A DNA stretch of 64,000 nt from Elymus sibiricus (lineage: Eukaryota; Streptophyta; Magnoliopsida; Poales; Poaceae). Location: the NCBI GenBank assembly GCA_039707655.1, contig CM077664.1:201804195-201868194 (forward strand). Reading direction: 5' to 3'. Below, piece after piece: positions 54,508-63,181 of the stretch (position 1 is the stretch's first letter; each line of letters begins with the position of its first letter). The notes under the pieces are model-generated. The model did not search any database. It was not told the DNA's origin and saw only the letters and a list, made by a program, of their open reading frames with translations. The position numbers were made by a program, and so were the translations under genes.

Positions 54508-56056
54508 TGATTCGTCTCCAACGTATCTATAATTTTTGATTGTTCCATGCTGTTATATTATCAATCTTGGATGTTTTTATATACATTTACAGCAATTATA
54601 TATCATTTTTTTGGGACTAACCTATTAACTTAGTGCCCAGTGCCAGTTGCTGTTTTCTGCCCTGTTTTTGTTTTATAGAAAATCAATACCAAACGAAGTC
54701 CAAATGCCACGAAACTTTTTAGAGATTTTTTTCTGGACGAGATAAACACTAGAAGCTTCGGGAGGAGGCCAGAAGCCCCAGGGGGGTGCCCACGAGGCAC
54801 CAGGGCGTGCCTGGGGGGGGGGCAGGCACGCCCTGGTACCTCGTGGGGCCCACAGAGCTCCGTCTGACCTAATTCCACCACTATAAATTCTAGAAAAATC
54901 AGAAACCCTCAAGGGAGTCCACGAAATACTTTTTCCGCCGCCGCAAGTTTCTGTTCCAGAGAGATCCCATCTGGAGGCCTTCTCCGGTACTCCACCGGAG
55001 GGGTTCTACATCAACCTTGCTGCCCTTCCGATGATGCGTGAGTATTTTACCACAGACCTTCGGGTCCATAGGCAGTAGATAGATGGCTTCTTCTCACTTT
55101 TTGATCTTCAATACAATGTTCTCCTCGATGTTCTTGGAGTTCTATCCGATGTAATCACTTTTTGTGGTGTGTTTGTTGGGATCCGGTGAATTGTGAGTTT
55201 ATGATCAGATTATCCATGAAAATATTTGAGTCTTTTCTGATCTCTTTTATGCATGATTATTATAGCCTCATATTTCTTCTCCGATCTATTGATTTGGTTT
55301 GGCCAACTAGATTGATTTATCTTGCCATGGGAAGAGGTGCTTTGTAATGGGTTCGATCTTGCGGTGCTCAATCCCAGTGACAGAAAGGGACATGACACGT
55401 ATGTATCATTGCTATTAAGGGTAAAAAGATGGGGTTTATTCATACGTGAGTTTATCTTGTCTACATCATGTCATCGTTCTTAAGGCGTTACTCCGTTCTT
55501 TATGGACTTAATACACTAGATGCATGCTGGATAGCGGTCGATGTGTGGAGTAATAGTAGTAGATGCAGGCCGGAGTCGGTCTACTTGTATTGGACGTGAT
55601 GCCTATATACATGATCATTGCCTTGGATATCGTCATGATTATTTGCTTATCTATCAATTGCCCAACAGTAATTTGTCAACCCACCGTATGCTATTTTCTC
55701 GAGAGAAGCCTCTAGTGAAACCTATGCCCCCCGGGTCTATCTAAATCATATTACTAAAACCCTAAAAATATTGCTGCCATTTTCTTTTATTTATTTTATT
55801 TTGTATTTTTGTTTCAATCTATCTATCTATCACATACAATTTAATCTTGCAATTGACCACCGAGAGATTGACAGCCTCTCGTTTGTGTTGGGTGCAAGGA
55901 TTTGTTGTTTGTGTGCAGGTGCTGCTAACGAGGTGTTGCATGATTCTCCTACTGGTTCGATAACCTTGGTTTCATAACTGAGGGAAATACTTATCTCTAC
56001 TGTGTTGCATCATCCCTTCCTCTTTGGGGAAATACCAACGCAAGCTACAAGTAGCA
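54508..56056 (+). repeat. Gypsy-4 3' LTR
   Basis: 1549 bp. Hairpin at 54799-54837, TATA box at 54882-54889. It ends AAGTAGCA at 56056. Confidence 0.88.
54799..54837 (+). promoter_or_regulatory. GC-rich hairpin in the Gypsy-4 3' LTR
   Basis: Arms ACCAGGGCGTGCCT (54799-54812) and AGGCACGCCCTGGT (54824-54837) pair perfectly around an 11-base G-rich loop. Compared with the 5' LTR, a C:G pair has become T:A on both arms together. Confidence 0.85.
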
Positions 56057-57105
56057 GTCTCCCAGCCCCGGCGAGGAGGAGAACCGCCTGGCGAATCCAT
56101 GGCAGCAGCGACGAACTGCCTTGGTCTCTTCTGGAGGGGAACTGGCGAGGAGGAGATAAGAGCGTAACCGCAGGGCCTCGTCCCTTCATGAAGGAAGTTA
56201 TGCGGGCACGCATTAGCGGTACTGCGATGGTGCAGTTACGTATTATTTAATATAGGAGTAGTACTAGTACTCCAATGGTCGTATGATCATCGTTGGTAAA
56301 TCTGCCATGTAGATTGTTTTGGTGAGGTGGCGTAAAATAAAAGAAGGGAGAGAATGAGATCGTATGATCCTGAACCAATTTTCCGAGCACAAGCTCTGAG
56401 ATAATTACATTCATTTCTGTGGGCCCTGACTGACCTGGTGAGAGCTGCCGCAGCTGGCTCCTCAATTTCCTTCTCTCGGGCGTTGGTCATCAGGTTTTGT
56501 TTATTGATTTAATGTGTGTGGTACCCATCAGAGTACGATTCATTGGAGAACTTGTATATGACAACGAATCTATCATACAGACTATTGCAGATGCTCTTAG
56601 TGTACCAGTTTTCAACTTTTGAATCTCAAGGCCAAGGAGCTACAGTAGCAAGTGGAGGGTAGTACATTCAAATTAGAATCCAACAATATAATTTTCGGTG
56701 ACATCCATTAACATTTTGCTAGTCAAATATGTGATCAAACTTTAACTCAAAATATGATGGGGACTAGTAAACCAGCCCGGAAGTAGCAGTAGTACTGTTC
56801 TCTAGAACCATCGCTGTAACTATCAATGCAGGGAAAGTACACCTGCGTACGGCACACCTGCTTGCTGCTCTATTCATGCGCGTAGCTGGCCTGATCAGCC
56901 ACTCCTCTCACACACACACTATTGCGGGGGCAAAACATTTGAGTTATTTCATACCGCGAGAGTAGGCCTTTTCTTTTCCACTAGTACACGCGTACGTGCA
57001 CAGCACGTGCAATGTTCAATTTATGAATACAACTTTTCCATGATTTTTGCAAAAGAAAGAAACAATCACATGGCTCTAGAAAAGTCTAACAAATCAACTA
57101 TTCTA
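56057..57105. other. Unassigned low-repeat sequence
   Basis: The first 200 bp read on the minus strand has an ATG and a short GC-rich frame (MDSPGGSPPRRGWET) running into the LTR edge. It could be the other side of the locus that held the NAC fragment, but it does not match the NAC N-terminus I know. The rest (56260-57105) has no features I recognise. Confidence 0.3.
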
Positions 57106-57165
57106 CTCCCTCCATCCCATATTATGAAATCGTTTTTAAAGCTAATTTTGTACTATAAGGAGCGA
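57106..57165. mobile_element. Truncated Stowaway/Mariner-like MITE end
   Basis: TACTCCCTCCATCCCATATTATGAAATCG is the usual start of a grass Tc1/Mariner MITE (CTCCCTCCGTCCCATAATAT type, quoted in part). No second end is present. Confidence 0.5.
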
Positions 57166-57457
57166 AGTCCATGCGTGCAACGCCACAAGCTATAGAGTAC
57201 TTACATTAGGTCCAGGTCCAGGGCCATATTGCACAGTTCCCAATGTGGCGCAAGGCTTTTCCGGCTCCTCCGGCTTAATTGGGAGGCGGCATTAATGATG
57301 GCAGCTGAGGAAGCAGCAAGCGAGGGCGGCTGCTACTCTACGCGAGCCACGAGATGATGGCGCGCGCAAAATATACGGGAGGGAAAACCCGTGCACGTGG
57401 CTGGGCTATCTACAACCATTGGTACAACGCAACGTAGAATTCCTATTTGTCGCTAGT

Positions 57458-57735
57458 CCTGGCCATGGGCAGCCCGGCCCGGACCGACCCGACCCGAAAA
57501 AGCCGGACCTGGCCCGGCCCGACCTTGTCCACGGGCCGGGCCCGGGCCCGTCATATTAGCCAGTTAACGAAGAGGCCCGGCCCGAGGCCTGGCGGGCTTT
57601 TTTGCTGATGGGCCGGGCTTGGGCCTGGATTCTAGGCCCGATGGCCGGGCCCGGGCCGGGCCTGGGCCTAGCTTTTCTGTGTCGGGCTTAGTCAGGCCCG
57701 GCCCGAGGCCCGGCCCGGCCCGAGTTTTGCCCAGG
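57458..57735. mobile_element. GC-rich GCCCGG element with 13-bp flanking duplication
   Basis: 278 bp made mainly of GGCCCGGCCCGA, GGGCCGGGC and GGCCCGG words in both orientations, starting CCTGG and ending CCAGG. ATTTGTCGCTAGT occurs directly before (57445-57457) and nearly directly after (57739-57751). It is flanked like an insertion. Class unknown; hAT MITE and SINE-like origins are both possible. Confidence 0.6.
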
Positions 57736-58187
57736 TACATTTGTCGCTAGTAGATTGTTCCTTATACATATTGGAGTATTTAACAAAAAACTACCACTGT
57801 CGAACCAGCCATACCAAGAAACCACCACTCTACAAAAATTAGCAAAAACATACCAAAAATTTCTTAAACCGTCGCGAATAACTACCAAGTGCCGATTAGG
57901 CTCGTTTAAACCCATGTGGCACCTTAAGTCAACGCCGTCTGTTTGACCGGCAACTTAGGCGTTATGACTTGCGGGATCTACATGTCAGTCTAAAAAAATC
58001 CCCGAGTAACCTCCTACCTCCGGCACATCCACCTAGTCATCCTCGGCCATGGGAGGCAGCCACTGCCGCCGGCTGAAAGTGAGGTCAAAAGCGTCGGCGG
58101 TGCGGAGTCCATCTTGCGCCAGCCGGAAGCCAGCTCGACGCGGCGCTCGTGGCCGCTAGCTAGCCAAGCTAGCACACAACATGTTGG

Positions 58188-58712
58188 ATGCATCCAGCTG
58201 CTTGTGTGCAAGCTTTGCTTGCTAGCTTGGCACGGCGGTGCGGTGGCTTGCTCGTGCGTGCCGCGCTAAGGCCAGCCATCCGGCTCGGGCGGAGGCCAGC
58301 ACGGCGGCTTGGTCGCGCGTGCCGCGCTCAGGCCAGCCATCCGGCTCGGGCGGAGGCCAGCGCGGCGGCTTGCTCGCGCGTGAGCCGCGGTCGGGCCAGC
58401 CAGCCAGCCCGTGCAGAGGCCAGTGCGGCGGCTTGCTCGCACATGAGCCGCGCTCGGGCCAGCCAGCCAGCCCGTGCGGAGGCTAGCGCGGCGACCGGCC
58501 CGTCCGCCGGAGCGGCAACCAGCTCGCCCATCAGCGACGCCGGCGACGAACACGCATACGAACTGTTTGAAGAAGAGGATAGATGCTCACATGTGGGTCC
58601 CACCTGTCGTAATAGTCAATTTTACGGTCAAACATATGGTGTTGACTTAAGGTGCGTCGTCAGCACGGACGTGTGGGCCAACCCTGTCATAAACGGGTTT
58701 AAACGAGCCTAA
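58188..58712 (+). CDS. Repeat-encoded hypothetical ORF inside the MULE
   Basis: A 174-codon frame starts MHPAACVQALLASLARR and runs through the tandem repeat as a 21-residue peptide repeat (ASQPARAEASAAACSHMSRA type), then into the right TIR. The reverse strand is also open for 91-95 codons. The Ala/Arg-rich composition follows from the GC-rich repeat. Probably not a real gene; if real it would be a chimeric product of captured sequence. Confidence 0.25.
   Translation: MHPAACVQALLASLARRCGGLLVRAALRPAIRLGRRPARRLGRACRAQASHPARAEASAAACSRVSRGRASQPARAEASAAACSHMSRARASQPARAEASAATGPSAGAATSSPISDAGDEHAYELFEEEDRCSHVGPTCRNSQFYGQTYGVDLRCVVSTDVWANPVINGFKRA
58232..58505. repeat. 61-63-bp tandem repeat in the MULE interior
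   Basis: Units begin CCGCG(C/G)T at 58261, 58322, 58385 and 58448 and share GGCCAGCCA, GGCGGAGGCCAGC and GGCGGCTTGCTCGC. A partial unit precedes 58261. The later periods of 63 are a multiple of three. Confidence 0.85.
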
Positions 58713-58865
58713 TCAGCACTTGGTACTAGTTTTTTTAGGAGTTTGGTAGTAGTTTTTTGGCACGGATTGAGAAATTTTTGGTATGTTTTTGCTATTTTTT
58801 GTACAATAGTTTCTTGCTAGGGCTGGTTGAAAGTGGTAGTCTTTTGTTAAATACTCTACATTTTG

Positions 58866-59285
58866 TAAGTAGGAGTGAAAGCTAAGCTTTGGAAGTCTAT
58901 AAGCACGGCTAGTTACATAGTATGTATGTGTACGTAATTCAAACTAAATATCGACCATGGGTGACTAATATCTTGATGGAAAACTCGAAACTATGGAAAT
59001 ACAAACGTATTATTGATACTTGTTTCCATAAACTTGGATCTACGTTCTATTCAACGGCTGAGCATGTGGGGCCTTAGCACGATGACTTCCCGACTGTCTA
59101 AAACAAGGTTTTCCCGTCTCCGGTAAGAAGGAGGATGACTGCGGCGCGCCTTTGGCTGGCTCTTGTGCTCGTAGTCATCACTAGGTGGTCTACGAACGTG
59201 TAGATGTATTTTTTTCACGTCTCGTGTTCTTTGTACTGCCACGACTGATGAATAGATCGTAAGTATCTCGCAAGAAAACCTTGGT
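58866..59285. other. Unassigned sequence
   Basis: No terminal repeats, domains or long frames are seen between the MULE and the GA/GT tract. Confidence 0.3.
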
Positions 59286-60660
59286 TGAGTGTGTGTGCGA
59301 GCGAGAGATCATGCGTGTGTGTGATATGGAGAGACTAAGGCAGAGATAAGAGAGTCATTGCGTGTTTTTGTGTGTGTGGAAGATAGAGAGAGACCTATAT
59401 GGGACTTTGTGTTGTGTAACGTGGAGGCGGATAGACATAGTCACAGAGTGAGTGTGTGAGATACGCATGCGGACATAGGGAGAGAGGTGTGAATTAGAGA
59501 GACGGGGATTTTTGGTGTGCATGTGAGTTAGAGAGAGAGAGAGAGAGAGAGATAGGGATATATATATACCTAGAGCTGGAGAGAATATACAAGGGTGTGT
59601 GTCTTAAAAGAGGGATCCAGATAGATGGCGTGGTGTGTGTGTCTGTGTCTGTTTTGTGCGCGCGTGTGTGGGAAAGGGAGAGTGTGTGTGTGTGGAGAAG
59701 AGAGACCACTGATGATGTAAACCTAGTAGGGGGAGGGGGGATGATATGGCATGTGTGTCCAAGAGAGAGAGAGAGAGAGGCATGTCTAGTAGCGGGACAG
59801 CGTGGGTGCGGGCGGGGGTGCGTGCTATATATTTGGAAGAGACATTGAGTTTGTGTGAGAGAGGGTTGCGAGAGAGAGAGAGTGTGTGGGAGAGGGAGAG
59901 AGAGAGAGAGAGATGGATAGAGAGAGTGAGAGAGAGAGAGAGATGGATGTCGATTGTGTGCGAAAAGTGGCCTATAGATAGGCAGAGGAGGTCGATGGTG
60001 TTAGAAAGTGGCCTATGTAGGGAGACACAAGTAAAGCGAGTCATTGCATGCGTCAGAGAGACTTCATGAGAGATGAAAATAGATGGTGGAGAGAACATCA
60101 CACGAGTTTGAGATTGATGATACGCTAGAGATTTATGGAGAGAGTCGCGACATATAGTGGGACGAAGGGTCGGGTCCGCATGTGAAGAGATGGAAAGAGG
60201 CGAGAGGTGCACAAGGACATGGAGGGTGTTTGTGTGTAGTGGGGGTGGTGAGTGAGATGTGTGTCAATGTGAGAGTGAGAGATTGTGGAGAGCGTGCGAG
60301 AGCCAGATATACGTAGGGAGAAAGATGTTAGGGGCAATGTGTTTTGTGTGTATGGGAAAGATACACGGCTATAGAGTGTGTGCTTGGGAAAGATAGATGC
60401 CGGGAGACCTAGAGAGTGGGGGAACAGATGTGTGCATGTTCGAGAGACAAAGAGATAGAGACCTATATTGGGGTTCAGACCTAGAAGAGAGAGAGAGGGG
60501 ATAATGTGTGCGCGTGTTTGTGTCCGAGGGAGAGAAAGGCTTGTGTGTGGGGGGGGGGGAGAGGGGGCGGGGTGGTGTGCTTCAGATAAAGAGTGAGGGG
60601 TTGTATGTCTGAGAGATATAGACGTAATTAAAATACATGGTCAAGAGTGTGTGCACTCAT
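59286..60660 (+). repeat. 1.4-kb degenerate GA/GT-rich tract
   Basis: The plus strand is dominated by GAGAGA and GTGTGT runs, with pure (GA)n near 59533-59550, 59764-59780, 59873-59940 and others. Cytosine is scarce. Interspersed words such as GGGAAAGATA and TGTGTGCG vary. Open frames of up to 202 codons on the reverse strand are Ser/His/Leu/Thr-rich products of the repeat (SLSLSL, HTHTH) and are not genes. Confidence 0.85.
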
Positions 60661-61330
60661 GCTTGATCATTTTTTCTTCATATTTTTGGACTATGAGATA
60701 GCGATACTTTTCAACATGTGAGGTATATTTTGAAGTACTAGAATTACTGACCTAAGATTGGAAATTCTGAATTCGACTGCATTATTAGCTTTTTTTTAAT
60801 TCATTTAAATGGGGGTACAATTTTTAACCCGATTGCGTGATTTCAAATTCATATATCAAACCTAGAGATATAGACATACGGTCGTGTTCAAACCTTGTAA
60901 TCATCCACTTTATTCATACACATACATATTTGTTTGTGTCATCATATTTAGGAGAAACACATTTGAAATTTCATTTGAATTGGAGCATATGATGGTATTT
61001 GCTTGCAATAGCTCAATGATCCATATTTGAATTGAATGGACAATCTAAGTTTCGAGTTGGAGACATTGATTTTCGAAACTTGCACCTTTTTTTTCTCACG
61101 TGCACAACAAATAAATACTCGGCCATGATATCATAGTCGGCTGTACAAGACGAGAAGACATAATTTCAGCCGCCAAAAGCTTTCAAACTTCCCGCTCACA
61201 TCGAAATTTCTTGCGCCCGAAAGTTTAGCCCTACGATATTCCTCTTTTACCCCTGCCACATCAACGGAAAAGGGCTGCTTTGGTAACTCCATTGTTTTCC
61301 CCTCTTTGCCCCCAACATTCTAACCCAGAA
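60661..61330. other. Unassigned AT-rich sequence
   Basis: No recognisable feature. The last 150 bp (CCGCCAAAAGCTTTCAAACT ... GGTAACTCC) resemble a promoter-proximal or element-terminal region leading into the C-rich segment that follows. Confidence 0.25.
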
Positions 61331-62735
61331 CCACTCCCCTCCCCGCCTCCTCCCTCCCCCAAGCCACTGAATCTAGTCCTCTGCCACGGCGGTGCACCTC
61401 ACACCCCGCCGGATCTACCTTCCGCACCTTGAAACCCCCAACTGCCAACTCACCACTGCACCGGAGCCGACTGGCTTGTCCACCGCACCAGATCTCCTTG
61501 ACCGCCATCATGATCCAGCACACCGGATCTGCTTCACCGGCGCCCTCATCCACCACAGTGTAGGCCCTTCACCGATGCCCTCATCTGCCACATCGCTGGC
61601 CCTTCATAGAAGCCCTCGTCTGCCGCAACAGATCTGCCTCACCGAAAGCACTGTACACCGCCCCGAATGTGCATCGCCGACGCCTTCGTCTACTGCACCG
61701 AACCCGCTCCACGGACGCCATATTCAACTCCACCGGCCTAGCTTTACTGCCGCCGCCTCCTCATCAGGTTATTTCAATTTGTACTCCTTTAGTTTTTCTC
61801 GTCTTTATTGTACAATAGTTCACTTACCACAGATCAGCTTTCTTGGATGTCGACAGGCGCCGCACCTAAGCACCGGAGCCGCTTCACCAACGGCGACAGC
61901 CGGCCCAACTCAACCGCAACATGAGCACCATCGACGACACTTAGCTTTCACGTATGACAACGATGCCCATACACCGCCGAGAATCAGGTACTATTCTCCA
62001 ATGGCCGGCGCCTACGTTCACCTTCTTAGCATAAGCACCGCACCTTCGAATTTCTTCAGGGCATCATTCAATTTTTTATGAGAGGCGTTATTCTGCTTGC
62101 ACCTATAGGTCTAAACGTGTGGTAGTGAACACGTTATATGTGCTAAATTACAAATCAGTGCACATGTAGTTACAATGCTTTTTCTTTGTCCTAAGTATTA
62201 CTGTACTTCCTAGATATTACTGCCTCCTATTTTACTTCTTGCATGCTATATTTATGATAATGGTGTTGTTCTGATGTCACCTCTTGGTTACAATTATTGT
62301 ACTGGACTGCTTCTATGTTCTCTATGCTAAATTACACATCAGCAAACTAGCTTGTAGTTTCGCTGCTTTTGGTTCGTCTTAACCTACATTTTTCAATGCT
62401 AGCTATTACCGCACTGCTCCGAGCCTCTGTTCATAACTTTTTTGTGCATTATTGATCTTCCCAAGTTGCATGACTAATTTGTTGCTTTTATTCATTATGG
62501 AGTTGCCAACCGCATCAAGCAAAATATTTTTTCTTTTGTCGTGTAAGCACACACCCTTCTTTCATTAGTTTAGATGAATCATTGATGTTTAATTTGAACA
62601 ATGCATGTGATTAAAATTAGTTTTACCAAAATAGAGGGGGAAGAATAAACTACAACGACTAGATTTGCATGCACGGGATGCTGACGACATCTTCAAAGAA
62701 CATTGCGACAGCAGCGAGCCTTCACAGCGACATAT
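61331..62735 (+). other. Exon-like C-rich segments with splice-like borders
   Basis: 61331-61764 is C-rich and ends CATCAG|GTTATT. 61853-61988 starts after GTCGACAG-type sequence and ends GAATCAG|GTACTATT. A short segment at about 62655-62737 ends CATATG|GTAAGCC. Between them the DNA is AT-rich, as in introns. A 229-codon frame (61392-62081) runs over the first two plus the gap but is rich in Pro/His/Thr/Ser and lacks domains. These may be leader exons of a host gene or of a transposon. Not identified. Confidence 0.35.
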
Positions 62736-62880
62736 GGTAAGCCAATGTGTTTTAGTTACTGTGAAATGTCATGCGTGTGGGCTGCTTTCTTGGCTTGTGC
62801 CCTCAACCTGTAATCCTACTAAATTACAAATAGTTCAGTTGCCTGCTTTGCTGTATTGCTTGATTAGAATGCTTGTTTGT
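62736..62880. other. Short unassigned interval
   Basis: Follows the putative GTAAGCC donor; intron-like TTTG/TGC-rich sequence without features. Confidence 0.25.
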
Positions 62881-62882
62881 TA

Positions 62883-62963
62883 CTCCCTCCGTAAACTAAT
62901 ATAAGAGCGTTTTGATCACTACTTTAGTAATCTAAACGCTCTTATATTAGTTTACAAAGGGAG
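62883..62963. mobile_element. Stowaway MITE, 81 bp, Thalos type
   Basis: CTCCCTCCGTAAACTAATAT at the left mirrors the right end (…TAGTTTACAAAGGGAG). The whole 81 bp folds as one hairpin around TAGTAATCTA-like centre sequence. TA at 62881-62882 and 62964-62965 is the target duplication. Both features define Tc1/Mariner Stowaway MITEs; the Thalos name is from memory. Confidence 0.93.
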
Positions 62964-62965
62964 TA

Positions 62966-63181
62966 CTTGTTAGGCTATACCTGAGTTGGCCAATGTGTCA
63001 GAAGTACCTGTCGTACTATCGTAAAGAAATGCATGCATACTTCATTTGACTCCTTAACTTTTCCTATGAACTCCATCACAAGACTGTCTTGCTAGTTTAT
63101 ATGAGGCCACACTGTTTAAGTGCTTTCTCAGAATATTTCAACTGTTTATATGCTTGGGCAACTAAATATAGCTGTGGTACA
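62966..63181. other. Unassigned interval
   Basis: AT-rich, no features seen. Confidence 0.25.

Larger units (their letters stand above)
49527..56056 (+). mobile_element. Gypsy-4: sister non-autonomous LTR element with a different ORF
   Basis: LTRs at 49527-51083 and 54508-56056 are of the same type as Gypsy-3 (TGAT(A/T)CGTCTCC start, AAGTAGCA end), with the same tRNA-Asp primer site (51095-51112). The internal ORF is unrelated to that of Gypsy-3, while the sequence right after it is shared. The flanks CCGGC and GTCTC do not match, so no target duplication survives. No pol genes. Confidence 0.85.
57774..58856. mobile_element. Complete Mutator-like element with long TIRs
   Basis: The left arm from GAGTATTTAACAAAA (57774 to about 57950) is mirrored at the right (about 58610-58856) over 170-245 bp, for example AGCAAAAACATACCAAAAAT and GATTAGGCTCGTTTAAACCC. 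The flanks TACATATTG (57765-57773) and TACATTTTG (58857-58865) are a 9-bp target duplication with one mismatch, the size typical of Mutator. The interior is GC-rich with a tandem repeat and no transposase, like a Pack-MULE. Confidence 0.85.

Noticed and set aside
49522..56061. Target-site duplication for Gypsy-4
   Set aside because: The five bases on the two sides (CCGGC and GTCTC) do not match in any reasonable register.
36874..56500. A right terminus for the CACTA element
   Set aside because: I looked for a TGTAGTG-type end followed by a copy of the left target and found none, so only the left end is claimed as certain.
59604..60212. A 202-codon reverse frame (His/Ser/Leu-rich)
   Set aside because: It is the translation of the GA/GT low-complexity tract (SLSLSLS, HTHTH); no gene signal.
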